NCBI GenBank assembly: GCA_964538375.1
Contig: CAZIFQ010000008.1
Coordinates: forward strand, 1-64,000
Length of the DNA: 64,000 bases
Reading direction: 5' to 3'
Source of the DNA: JAUUZQ01 sp964538375
GTDB taxonomy: Bacteria; Bacteroidota; Bacteroidia; Bacteroidales; GCA-2748055
Below are positions 54,074-63,287 of this stretch, one piece after another. Under the pieces are notes generated by a model that did no database searches, was not told the DNA's origin, and was given only the letters and a program-made list of their open reading frames with translations. The number at the start of each line of letters is the position of its first letter. Position 1 is the stretch's first letter. Position numbers and translations under genes: made by a program.

Positions 54074-54636
54074 TTTCTCTGGGCTAAATTTCCAATAAAA
54101 TTAATGATTTTATCAGCATTGTAGATATAATCCGGATTATAGGAGTGAATTGCGGCCTCGGGCATGGATGAAATTTCTGCTTCATCGGGATCCTGAACGA
54201 TGGTTGTTCCCCCAGAATTATGTATAGCTATCATTCCTTCTGCCCCATCAGAATTGGCTCCCGAAATCAAGATTCCCAGCAGTCTTTCATTATATACTCC
54301 AGCGGCAGATTTCATCATAATATCAATGGAGGGACGAGAGTGATTAATGGGTTTGCTTGTAGAAAGAGTGAAAAAATTGCCTTGTTCAATGAGTAGATGA
54401 TAATTGGCTGGTGCAATATAAACGTTTCCCGGTTCGATTGGATCCTTATCACAGGGTTCACAAATCTTTATCCTGCTGTTACTGGACAGTGCACTGATAA
54501 TCCCGATTTTCACAGTTCTTAAACGATGGGCGCAAACAATAATGGGAATAGGATAATCTGCAGGCAAAGAATCAATGACCTTGCATAAGATCTTAAAACT
54601 ACCGGCCGAACCTCCTATGATAATTGCTCCATACAT
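54070..54636 (-). CDS. CheB-type methylesterase without receiver domain
   Basis: 188 residues, only the esterase. Ser in IGGSAGSFK, His in CAHRL and Asp in LISGANSDGAEGM make the triad. CheB removes methyl groups from glutamates of chemoreceptors, usually when its receiver domain is phosphorylated; here that domain is missing, so control must differ. 4 bases after the divergent CheR gene. Confidence 0.87.
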   Translation of the reverse strand: MYGAIIIGGSAGSFKILCKVIDSLPADYPIPIIVCAHRLRTVKIGIISALSSNSRIKICEPCDKDPIEPGNVYIAPANYHLLIEQGNFFTLSTSKPINHSRPSIDIMMKSAAGVYNERLLGILISGANSDGAEGMIAIHNSGGTTIVQDPDEAEISSMPEAAIHSYNPDYIYNADKIINFIGNLAQRK

Positions 54637-54640
54637 ATTT

Positions 54641-55474
54641 TCAAATTATACGGTATATTTTTTCTTCATCATGCACCGGCTGAACCTTTAAAAGTAATTC
54701 TTCATCTAAAATATTCTCTTTATATCCCAGTACCAAATATCCGCCTTCACTAATTGAGTCGATCAAATTCTTCAGGACCACTAGACGAGCTTCAGGAGTA
54801 AAGTAAATCAGCCGGTTTTTATAGATTATCAAATCTACTGTATCTTTTCTTTTTTCAGGGATTAAACCCTGCAGGCCAAATTCTATATTTTTTCTGATTT
54901 CTTTTTTTCTTACAATAATCTTCTCAATGATATCAATATAATTCTCAAGGTCAACTTTCCCTCCGGAATCAGTATAGTTCTGCTTGCTTATTTCCAATTT
55001 ACTTCCTTTGAATAAGCCCCTGCTGGCTTCATTTAATCGTTCCTGGCTGACGGAGGTGGCTAATATCTTAGTTTTCTCCCTGAATTTTGCTTCAATGGCT
55101 AGAATAACAAAGGAGTAAAGTTCCTCTCCGGCAGAACATGAAGGGAACCAGATTGTGGGGTTCTCTTCCGATTTTATAAGTTCGGGAAGTATGCTTGTTT
55201 GAAGAAAGCGCCATACTTCCGGATTGCGAAACATTTCAGAATCCGGAACATCAATCCAGCGCAAGAGATCATTAAATACATCCGGATATTCTGTTAATCT
55301 GCTGATAAGTACATCTGGAAATTTTATTCCCTTTTCGTTGATATATAAACTCAATAATAATTGAAGATTGGCAGGAGAAAGAACGCTTAGGTCATAAGAG
55401 AAGAGTTTCCTGACAGATATAACGATGTTCCTGGTTTCGGCCAGGGTAATATGTGGATGATAATCAACCTTCAT
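54641..55474 (-). CDS. divergent CheR-like methyltransferase
   Basis: 277 residues. The SAM-binding motif PSCSAGEELYS is kept. The box usually RNVLIYF reads KNRLIYF, and the N-terminal helical domain is weakly conserved. It may bind SAM without being a normal methyltransferase. Starts inside the last 11 bases of the sensor gene. Confidence 0.7.
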   Translation of the reverse strand: MKVDYHPHITLAETRNIVISVRKLFSYDLSVLSPANLQLLLSLYINEKGIKFPDVLISRLTEYPDVFNDLLRWIDVPDSEMFRNPEVWRFLQTSILPELIKSEENPTIWFPSCSAGEELYSFVILAIEAKFREKTKILATSVSQERLNEASRGLFKGSKLEISKQNYTDSGGKVDLENYIDIIEKIIVRKKEIRKNIEFGLQGLIPEKRKDTVDLIIYKNRLIYFTPEARLVVLKNLIDSISEGGYLVLGYKENILDEELLLKVQPVHDEEKIYRII

Positions 55475-57824
55475 ACTTCTGAAGTTCTTCTCTTAAGCGG
55501 TCAACTTCTTTGTTAGCTTCTTCCAGAAGTGAGTATTTTAAACGCTTTTCGGTTATATCAAGAGCAAGGAAGTATATTTTATAAATTACACCGCTTTCAT
55601 CTTTTACAGGCGAGAAGGTGGACATGAGCCAGGCCTCTTCCCCGGTTGGTTTTGTTCGTCGAATAGCTCCTTCATATATTTTGTCTTTAAGAACCTCGAT
55701 CCATATTTTTTCGAATTGTTCCTTTTCAATATCCTTCAGGAAGAGACGGTAATTTCTTCCCAGCAATTCTTTCCTGTTAAAACCGCTTATCTCTGCATAA
55801 TTGTTATTCAGGTCGAGAATAATACCATCCTGATCCAGCTCACACTTAATAATCGAACTATTGACAGCTTCATTCAGCCCTTCCATTTCAAGACTCTTCC
55901 TGGTTATTTCTGCAGCTTGTTTCTCCAGGTTATCCTGCTGATGTTTAGATTGAGTGATGTCTACCGCAATATTCAGGATCTTAAAAACTTTTCCCTGGTC
56001 ATTGTATATAGGAGTATACGTTTGTTGTAGCCAGACTATTTTTCCACTGTATAACTTAAACTGCTCCTGGGTAGAGATGATTTCACCATTCCGCAGGGTG
56101 TCCCAGAACGATTTGTACTCTTTAGAATATTTATCAATCATGGCAAATTCATGGTGATTTTTACCAAGTATTTGTTCCTTTGGAGACTCAAGCAAAAAAA
56201 GGAATTTATCATTGACTTTGAAGAACCTGCCATTCATATCGAATTCAGCCACAAGAGATGATTCATTCATAGCATTCAAAATTCCAGTGATTTCTGATTC
56301 TTTTTTACGGGATTCCTCCTGTGCTTTCTCGAGCTCCTTCACATTAATCTTCATTTCATCTTCCTGGTGCAGGAGCTGTTCGGCCTGTTTTTGGGATTGC
56401 TTCAAAAGTGCCGCAGTTTTTTCATTGGTTTTAACTCCTGCAAGGGTTGATGCAATACTTTCAGCAAGTTCATCAACGAATTCCAACTCAAACTCCTGAA
56501 GTTCTCTGAAAGATGCCAGTTCAAGAATTCCAAAAATTTCTTCTTCGATTTTCATTGGAACGAGAAGCACATATCGAGGTTTGGTCTGTCCAACACCAGA
56601 GATTACATCTGCGTAATCCTCAGGTACTTCATCGATGTAGATCTTTTCTTTTTCGAGGGCGCATGTTCCCGGAAGACCTTCACCAAATTTGAATGTTTTC
56701 TTTAAATATTTTCTTCTGTCATATGCATATGAAGCAAGCGACTCAAGAATCTGCTCTTCATCTTCCATGGTTGAGGTTAGAAACAGTGTTCCCATTTCAA
56801 TCTTCAGATAAGTAACAAGTTTTTGGATAATATTAAATGATAATTCAAGAACATTTTCTCTTTCCGATCTGAGAATTTCAGCAAATTGAGCAATTCCGTC
56901 AGTTTTCCAGCTTCTTTTTTTCTCTTCCTCCTGCCGAATTTTTTCCTCCTGCCGAACTTTATTCAGCCGATCTGCCATTACAGTTAGTTCATGTCCAAGC
57001 ACATCACTTTTATTAAGAGAAGGAGTGCTAATCTCGTCTCCTTTCCCAATAGTTTTTAAGAACAAAATTTTTGCTTCCTGCTGATCCAGGTAATTGTTTA
57101 ATCCCTCTGAAATATCCTGGAACTCATCTCCTGAAAAAATATGTAGTTTGTCAGGTTTCTCTCCTGTTTCCAACTTTTTCGTGAAGTTAAGAATCTTATA
57201 AAGATCCCTGTCGAAGGTATATGCATAGGCAAGGATTCCGAGGAGCATAATAAGTAAAGAGATGAATAATACAACAATGATATTCTTAGTGAACTGCTTA
57301 TGATTGTGTATGCGCTGTTGGCTGATCTTTTCGTGAATTTCTTTTTTCGAAAGATAAATTTGGTCAATTACCTGATGAAAGGAACTTGCTAAGGTGATAT
57401 CTGTAAGTAGGACGCTGCTGTCATTGGCAATTCGATTAACACTGGATTTTAAATTCATTGCCATGGTCTGAACATCATTGATAATGCTCACAATGGTGGT
57501 GTCATCCTCAATTAATGATAATGGCTTCAATGCTTCTAAATGTTGAACAAGCGCATCAGATGATTTGTAGAAACTATTGAGCTCTGCTGATAATTCATTT
57601 GATAAAGAGTCTACTGAGCTCATACAGCTCAGGTGAATTAAACTTTCATCCATCTCGGGGAGGGCAGAAAAATAGTCTTCAAAACTTATTTCTACCTCAC
57701 GATATTTTTTGATGGAATTTTCAGAATGCAGGAAATATAAGCCCGAAAAAATTCCAAAACCAATAACTACCAGCGCAAGAATGATAAATTTTAAGCGAAT
57801 GGATATGTGTCGTGAACCTTTCAT
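55464..57824 (-). CDS. membrane sensor with HAMP-like, GAF and PAS domains, no kinase
   Basis: 786 residues. Membrane segments about 12-30 and 178-203 frame a helical outer region like a four-helix bundle. HAMP-like part about 205-260, GAF about 305-460, coiled coil, PAS about 515-625 and 650-765, short coiled coil. It ends without kinase, cyclase or phosphatase. It could be the methylated receptor for the adjacent CheR/CheB enzymes and signal by contact with SiaA. Confidence 0.83.
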   Translation of the reverse strand: MKGSRHISIRLKFIILALVVIGFGIFSGLYFLHSENSIKKYREVEISFEDYFSALPEMDESLIHLSCMSSVDSLSNELSAELNSFYKSSDALVQHLEALKPLSLIEDDTTIVSIINDVQTMAMNLKSSVNRIANDSSVLLTDITLASSFHQVIDQIYLSKKEIHEKISQQRIHNHKQFTKNIIVVLFISLLIMLLGILAYAYTFDRDLYKILNFTKKLETGEKPDKLHIFSGDEFQDISEGLNNYLDQQEAKILFLKTIGKGDEISTPSLNKSDVLGHELTVMADRLNKVRQEEKIRQEEEKKRSWKTDGIAQFAEILRSERENVLELSFNIIQKLVTYLKIEMGTLFLTSTMEDEEQILESLASYAYDRRKYLKKTFKFGEGLPGTCALEKEKIYIDEVPEDYADVISGVGQTKPRYVLLVPMKIEEEIFGILELASFRELQEFELEFVDELAESIASTLAGVKTNEKTAALLKQSQKQAEQLLHQEDEMKINVKELEKAQEESRKKESEITGILNAMNESSLVAEFDMNGRFFKVNDKFLFLLESPKEQILGKNHHEFAMIDKYSKEYKSFWDTLRNGEIISTQEQFKLYSGKIVWLQQTYTPIYNDQGKVFKILNIAVDITQSKHQQDNLEKQAAEITRKSLEMEGLNEAVNSSIIKCELDQDGIILDLNNNYAEISGFNRKELLGRNYRLFLKDIEKEQFEKIWIEVLKDKIYEGAIRRTKPTGEEAWLMSTFSPVKDESGVIYKIYFLALDITEKRLKYSLLEEANKEVDRLREELQKYEG

Positions 57825-57892
57825 TTATCCGATAATATTACAAATTATGCATTATTAATCAATTACACATTAAATTTTCGATTTCTGGTAAA

Positions 57893-58735
57893 TTAATATT
57901 CATTTCCAGACACGTCTTTTTTGAAATAGAACTGCCCATCCTTTATATACGAACTACTATAGGGACCAATGATTGATTCATGCAGGCCCAGTAAAAGACA
58001 TCCGTTGGAATGAAGATTTCCCCGGAACATATTCAACACCCGGTTTTGTAATTCGTAATTAAAATAAATGATCACATTTCTGCAAATTATAATGTCAAAT
58101 TTTATGTTGGAGATATTTTTATCCTTTGCCAGGTCAAATTTAGTATAGACAGGTTTCTTCCTAAGAAAATCCTGCATGATTATTAAATCCTTTGTCTCGT
58201 CTACTTTGAAATATGTTTTTGTTTCGGGCACATTCCCGACAGAACTAAATACCTCTTTAAAATTGTTAATATATTCCTTATTAAAACGATAACGATACAC
58301 CCCTTTCTCTGCAACTTTTAGTACGTCTGAATTGATATCACTTGCATAGATAATACATTTGTCCAGTAGTCCGATATGATCCAGAAGGATCATCATCGAA
58401 TAGACCTCCTGCCCGGTGGAACATCCGGGATGCCAAATGTTTATAGAAGAGAGTTGATTGTACCGTGGAAGTACATTATAAAGAAGTTTTTTCCAGACAG
58501 CAGGATCCCTGAATAGTTCAGTTGTATTTACGGTAATGTGCCTGACAAGTTCTTCTATGAATTCCGGGTCTTTCCGCATTCTTATAATCAAGGAGTAGAA
58601 GTCAGTTGTATATTCTTCAAGAACTTTGCTGATTCTCCTCTTCAGGGAATTCACTGAATAATCTGTGAAATCGTAGGATGAGCAATCACTAATAGTTTCC
58701 TGGAAGATTTTTATATCACGATCCTCAATATCCAT
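57893..58735 (-). CDS. CheR methyltransferase
   Basis: 280 residues. N-terminal helical domain, then the SAM motif HPGCSTGQEVYS and IICRNVIIYF, followed by LLLGLHESI. Methylates receptor glutamates. First gene of the operon, 68 bases before the sensor. Confidence 0.87.
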   Translation of the reverse strand: MDIEDRDIKIFQETISDCSSYDFTDYSVNSLKRRISKVLEEYTTDFYSLIIRMRKDPEFIEELVRHITVNTTELFRDPAVWKKLLYNVLPRYNQLSSINIWHPGCSTGQEVYSMMILLDHIGLLDKCIIYASDINSDVLKVAEKGVYRYRFNKEYINNFKEVFSSVGNVPETKTYFKVDETKDLIIMQDFLRKKPVYTKFDLAKDKNISNIKFDIIICRNVIIYFNYELQNRVLNMFRGNLHSNGCLLLGLHESIIGPYSSSYIKDGQFYFKKDVSGNEY

Positions 58736-58870
58736 ATTTCATCAATACCGTTAAAGGAAGAATTGAATTGTAAATCTAATGATTAAAAGGTTAAAGACAA
58801 AGGTGGAAGATAGGAGGTATGAAGCGTGAGGTATGAGCCCTTAGGGGTCAGGATTAAGCTATAAGGCATA

Positions 58871-58901
58871 TTTGTACCATTCAGGATAATATATATCTTT
58901 G
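58871..58901 (+). promoter_or_regulatory. consensus promoter of PurQ-like gene
   Basis: TTTG (58871-58874), 19 bases, TATCTTTG (58894-58901). A full match to the Bacteroidota promoter. It covers the TTG at 58899, so translation must begin at ATG 58923. Confidence 0.7.
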
Positions 58902-58922
58902 AAGAAATCAAACATTCCTCAA

Positions 58923-59609
58923 ATGAGATTCGGAATTCTCATATTTCCCGGAGGCTATGGAGACCTTGATTTAAGGGACGTCCTTGAGCATCACTTTAAT
59001 AAGGAGGTGCAGACCATTTGGCATAAAGATGCCGGGCCGTTTGATGTTGATATATTGCTTATTCCGGGTGGATTCCCTTGCAGGGAAAGCCGTTCCGGAT
59101 TTGAACGTTTCAGAGAGTCACCGGCACTTAATTACTTAACAGATTTCGCTGCGCAAGGCAAAATAATCATTGGATTTGGGAATGGATTTCAATTCTTATG
59201 TGAAGCAGGATTATTGCCTGGGAAGCTTAATAAGAACAAATCGGGGAAATACATTTGTAAACCGGTTTATATAAAACCTGACAACGATAAGGGTAGCTTA
59301 ACCCAGTATCTGAATAACGAAAAGCCATACCGGATTCCAATAGCAAGCTATAACGGGAATTACGAGGCAGCAGATCATGAACTTATTCAAATGAGGCAGG
59401 AACATCAAATCATTTTCAGATATTGTGATTATTCCGGAAGAATCACGGAATCAATTAATTATACAGGATCTGTTGACAATATTGCGGGTATCTGCAACAG
59501 GGAAAAAAATGTTGTGGGAATGATTCCTCAGCCTGAACGGGGATTCATGGGCTATAGTGGATCGTCTGACGGGAAAAAGATTTTGGAATCTTTAATGTCA
59601 ATCACCTGA
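58923..59609 (+). CDS. PurQ-like protein lacking catalytic residues
   Basis: 228 residues, the length of PurQ. PurQ supplies ammonia from glutamine for FGAM synthetase in purine synthesis. The fold is kept (ILIFPGGYGD, LLIPGGF, NGFQFLCEAGLLPG, GMIPQPERG). But the nucleophile Cys of GICNGFQ is Gly86 (GFGNGFQ), the His of MPHPER is Gln203, and the PIAHGEG region reads PIASYNG. So glutaminase activity should be absent. No purL or purS beside it. A binding or regulatory role is possible. Confidence 0.85.
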   Translation: MRFGILIFPGGYGDLDLRDVLEHHFNKEVQTIWHKDAGPFDVDILLIPGGFPCRESRSGFERFRESPALNYLTDFAAQGKIIIGFGNGFQFLCEAGLLPGKLNKNKSGKYICKPVYIKPDNDKGSLTQYLNNEKPYRIPIASYNGNYEAADHELIQMRQEHQIIFRYCDYSGRITESINYTGSVDNIAGICNREKNVVGMIPQPERGFMGYSGSSDGKKILESLMSIT

Positions 59610-59613
59610 TTTG

Positions 59614-59736
59614 TCAGACAGGTTTTTCTGATAATTGGTAAAACACTCCCTTTTCTGTGATTTCAAATTTGAAATCCTGCTGTTGGTGCTCACCCTCTAA
59701 GATGAGATTTTCAATATAGATTTCTTCATCACTCAT
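59614..59736 (-). pseudogene. fragment of AlbA_2-type ATP-binding protein N-terminus
   Basis: 40 codons, ATG 59736 to TGA 59614. The first 28 residues (IENLILEGEHQQQDFKFEI part) resemble the start of AlbA_2 / divergent AAA-4 proteins of Bacteroidota; the frame then changes and ends. The N-terminus is clear to me, the rest is not. Likely the remnant of a deleted gene; a small real protein is possible. Confidence 0.5.
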
Positions 59737-59925
59737 GTGGCCTCGAAGATAATATTTTCCTTTCTATTCTAATTAAAACCATTTCTTAATAAGAGTTAAA
59801 ACAGGCAAAGAAATTTTTTACAAATAGGATTTTTTGGGATGAATTATTAACTTTCTGGCTGCTTTATAAATAGCGATCTGCACAAGCTGAAATTTACAAT
59901 CTAATAAATAAAATAAATCAGAATT

Positions 59926-61419
59926 ATGAAACAACCTGAAAAGAGCGAAGGAAAAGCTAAGGTATCAAGACGCCAATTTGTGGCGACTTCAGCTGTTGCG
60001 ACAGCTGGTCTTACTATTCTCCCTGGCGGTGTGATCAGTGCAAAGGGAAGAACGGCCCCAAGCGATAAATTAAATATTGCCGCTATTGGTATTGGTGGTG
60101 TTGGACATTCCAACATTGACAATATGAAATCTCAGAATATTGTTGCCTTATGCGACGTAGATTGGGCTTATTCAGCCGGAACCTTCAAGGATTATCCAAA
60201 TGCTAAACAATTCAAGGATTACCGCAAGATGTTTGATACAATGTCAGGTGAGATTGATGCAGTAGTTGTTGCTACTCCTGACCATACCCATGCCATTTCC
60301 ACTCTGGCTGCCATGTCACTGGGAAAGCATGTATACGTGCAGAAGCCATTGACTCATACAGTTTATGAATCAAGAATGCTTCGTATGAAAGCAAAAGAGT
60401 ATGGTGTTGCCACGCAGATGGGTAACCAGGGAAATTCAGGCGACGGAGTTCGCGATATTTGTAATTGGTTGTGGAATGGCGCTATTGGAGAGGTGAAGCG
60501 TGTACACGCATGGACGAATCGTCCGATATGGCCGCAAGGACTACAAAGGCCCACAGAAGAAATGGCAGTTCCTGACACACTGGATTGGGATCTTTTCTTA
60601 GGACCAGCCAAATGGCGCCCTTATCATGAAGCATATACTCCATGGAACTGGAGGGGCTGGTGGGATTATGGAACAGGTGCCCTGGGAGATATGGCATGTC
60701 ATATTCTCGATCCTGTATTTATGGGGCTGCAGTTAGGTCATCCAAGTGCAGTACAGGCTAGTTCTACACAATTCAACACTGAAAGTGCTCCCCAGGCAGA
60801 GGTAGTGGATTATAAGTTTCCGGAAAGGGAGAAACATCACAAATTAAAGATGCCTGCTGTACATGTTACCTGGTATGATGGAGGTATGATGCCAAAGAGA
60901 ATGTCTGAACTGGAAGATGGAGAGATGATGGGAGACTGGAGTGGTGGAGTTGTCTTTATCGGATCCAAAGGCAAAATTATGTGTGGCTGCTATGGTGAAA
61001 ACCCAAGATTATGGATCGGTGATAAAGAAGCTACAAAAGATTTCAATGCACCTGAGATGCAAAGAAGAATTAAGACTTCCCACGAAATGGATTGGGTAAG
61101 ATCATGTAAGGAGAGTACTGAAAACAGGGTGCCATCAAGCTCAAACTTTGATTACTCAGGACCATTAAATGAAATGGTTGTTATGGGTAACCTGGCAGTA
61201 CGCCTGCAAGGACTCAAGCGTGAATTGAAATGGGATGGAGAGGCGATGAAAATCACCAATATCAGCGCATCTGATAAAGTTTCAATCGTTAAATCTGATA
61301 CATTTACTATCCATAACGGACATCCAAGCTTTGATACGAAGCATGAAGAGATCGATGCAAAGCATTTTGCAGAAGAGATGATCAAGCACGACTATAGAGA
61401 AGGATGGAAATTGATGTAG
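59926..61419 (+). CDS. Tat-exported Gfo/Idh/MocA oxidoreductase
   Basis: 497 residues. Twin-arginine signal SRRQFVATSAVATAG at about 14-28. Rossmann domain (IAAIGIGGVGHSNID), then the VATPDHTHA and GKHVYVQKPLTHT boxes with the EKP-type Lys (QKP here). Such periplasmic enzymes act on sugars with a tightly held NAD(P). Monocistronic, with a terminator. 317 bases upstream hold only the fragment at 59614-59736 and AT-rich DNA. Confidence 0.88.
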   Translation: MKQPEKSEGKAKVSRRQFVATSAVATAGLTILPGGVISAKGRTAPSDKLNIAAIGIGGVGHSNIDNMKSQNIVALCDVDWAYSAGTFKDYPNAKQFKDYRKMFDTMSGEIDAVVVATPDHTHAISTLAAMSLGKHVYVQKPLTHTVYESRMLRMKAKEYGVATQMGNQGNSGDGVRDICNWLWNGAIGEVKRVHAWTNRPIWPQGLQRPTEEMAVPDTLDWDLFLGPAKWRPYHEAYTPWNWRGWWDYGTGALGDMACHILDPVFMGLQLGHPSAVQASSTQFNTESAPQAEVVDYKFPEREKHHKLKMPAVHVTWYDGGMMPKRMSELEDGEMMGDWSGGVVFIGSKGKIMCGCYGENPRLWIGDKEATKDFNAPEMQRRIKTSHEMDWVRSCKESTENRVPSSSNFDYSGPLNEMVVMGNLAVRLQGLKRELKWDGEAMKITNISASDKVSIVKSDTFTIHNGHPSFDTKHEEIDAKHFAEEMIKHDYREGWKLM

Positions 61420-61440
61420 ATTTTATCTCCTGGTATAGAA

Positions 61441-61470
61441 AAAGGCACCTCGAACAAGGGTGCCTTTTTT
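61441..61470. terminator. bidirectional terminator
   Basis: AAAGGCACC, loop, GGTGCCTTT and a T run to 61470, with an A run on the other side. It serves the oxidoreductase and the convergent trmJ. Confidence 0.8.
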
Positions 61471-61476
61471 CGTAGT

Positions 61477-62163
61477 TTATTTTTTCTCTAACCTGCTAGT
61501 AACCGAGTGAAGCAGCCCGGCGTCCCCTGCATTCAGGAAAGAAACTCTTTCTAATATCCTGTTATACAAAGGATGTTGAGGATTAATTTTTGCAGCCGCG
61601 AGCATATTTTTTACCCGTATATCCAACTGTTTCCATCCTTCGGGTGACATCACATCTTTGCTGGGACGAGATGCTGAAAGAGATAATTGTGATAATTCAT
61701 ATGCCATTATCATTACCGCCTGGGAAAGATTCAAAGAAGGATATGAATCAATCATGGGAATGTTTACGGCAATGTGGGATTGAATAATAAGCCGATTGGG
61801 CAGACCACTTTCTTCAGTTCCAAAGAGCACTGCAGTTTTTCCTAATGAATTTTCTTTGTTGGCAATGAAATCGCCCAGTTCCCTGGTGCTCAAATAGTCT
61901 TCTTTTGCAGATCTGTTTTTTGCTGTTGAGGCAATAATGAAGTCAAGGTCTTCGACGGCTTCTTCAAAACTATCAAAAACCTGTGCACTTTCGAGAATAT
62001 CTCTTGATCCATGTGCCATCATCAGGGCTTCATCGGCCAGGTGATTGGCGGGGTCTATCAAACGCAGCTGCGTAAACCCCATTGTTTTCATTGCCCGGGC
62101 GCTTGCACCAATATTGCCAGGAACAGCCGGTTTGTATAGTATGAATATGATTTTTTGATCCAT
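61477..62163 (-). CDS. trmJ: tRNA 2'-O-methyltransferase, TrmJ-like
   Basis: 228 residues, SPOUT/TrmH fold. PAVPGNIGASARAMKTMGF near the start, LFGTEESGL and NLSQAVMIMAYEL form the knotted SAM site. It would methylate the ribose of tRNA position 32. 9 bases after the DUF4412-like gene start side; co-directional with it. Confidence 0.87.
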   Translation of the reverse strand: MDQKIIFILYKPAVPGNIGASARAMKTMGFTQLRLIDPANHLADEALMMAHGSRDILESAQVFDSFEEAVEDLDFIIASTAKNRSAKEDYLSTRELGDFIANKENSLGKTAVLFGTEESGLPNRLIIQSHIAVNIPMIDSYPSLNLSQAVMIMAYELSQLSLSASRPSKDVMSPEGWKQLDIRVKNMLAAAKINPQHPLYNRILERVSFLNAGDAGLLHSVTSRLEKK

Positions 62164-62172
62164 TCTTCGGGT

Positions 62173-63216
62173 TTATTCCTCCTCCTCGTCATCTCCCATT
62201 ATTCCCTCCAGGGCACCCGTATTCATGATAGTGTAGCCAGTGGTTTTGATCCTGGTTTCATTCTTAACATCGATGTCGGTCACTGTCATTACAGTCTTTT
62301 CATGGTCGTCTTTCTCTTCGATGACATATTCCATTACAAATCCATCTGTATAATGGGCATACATGAAGAGACCACTGAAATTGGAGTTCTTCATAAATGC
62401 TTTGTCAATATTTTTACCCAGGTCATCCGTTACCCAGATGCTAACCATACTATTCTCATCTTCTGTGACGTATTCCTCGCACTTATATCCAAGTATCTTT
62501 TTTGTTTTGCCTGTTTTCTTAACATCGTAGGAATCTGATTCAACTTCACTGTCATTTTCCTCTACTTCGGAACCTTCTTTAATCGCTTCTATCTGATCTT
62601 CAGTATATGCGACGGCAAAACCGGTTTTCTCACCATCAGAGTTTATCAGGGTAAGCATAAGTTGATTTTCAGTATCGAAGATCATCAACATTTCTTCTTC
62701 CTTGTCGTCATCGGCAAAAGCAATAGCATAATCGGGTGAGTCAGCATCTATATAAGAGATATACTTCCCCGATTCACCTTCCTTGCCCTTTGTATCATAA
62801 TTGGTAATGGTCATTTCAATGAAGGCATCAAAATTATAGGAGTCTTTCGCATTCGTCGTTCCCGTAATTCCCAGTCCTGATAATATTGTATTCATTCCAA
62901 TTCCAGTAGCACTGGTTTTTGATGTGAAGTCATTATCGTTGGAATCTGAAGATTCCTTGTAGTCATTACTCTCATCTTTTTCTACTTCATCCTGCTCATC
63001 TTTTTCATCTTTTGAACTGGTTCCAAAAAGACGATCCAGGCCTTTATTAACCCCTTTTCTAACGGCACCTTCGGCCTTGTTCTCCTTCTTTTCCTCCGTC
63101 TGTTCTTTTTTAGTGTCCTGCTTCTTTTTTACAAGATCTTTTAAGCTCTGGCCACTCACCTGGTTTATTCCTATGGTAAGTATGCTGATTACCAATAATG
63201 CTATTATTCTTTTCAT
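62173..63216 (-). CDS. secreted DUF4412-like protein
   Basis: 347 residues. Signal peptide about 1-22 (IIALLVISILTIGINQVSG). A Lys/Glu/Asp/Ser-rich low-complexity part (about 30-95) precedes a beta-rich domain with YDVKKTGKTKKILGYKCEEYVTED and VSIWVTDD, the DUF4412 pattern. Function unknown. The tail ends in a run of Glu. Confidence 0.75.
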   Translation of the reverse strand: MKRIIALLVISILTIGINQVSGQSLKDLVKKKQDTKKEQTEEKKENKAEGAVRKGVNKGLDRLFGTSSKDEKDEQDEVEKDESNDYKESSDSNDNDFTSKTSATGIGMNTILSGLGITGTTNAKDSYNFDAFIEMTITNYDTKGKEGESGKYISYIDADSPDYAIAFADDDKEEEMLMIFDTENQLMLTLINSDGEKTGFAVAYTEDQIEAIKEGSEVEENDSEVESDSYDVKKTGKTKKILGYKCEEYVTEDENSMVSIWVTDDLGKNIDKAFMKNSNFSGLFMYAHYTDGFVMEYVIEEKDDHEKTVMTVTDIDVKNETRIKTTGYTIMNTGALEGIMGDDEEEE

Positions 63217-63287
63217 GATCGTAATTTTGATATGAAGATACGACCTATTTGAATAAGGAAAATATTATTTCCTGCATTTTTTAAAGA

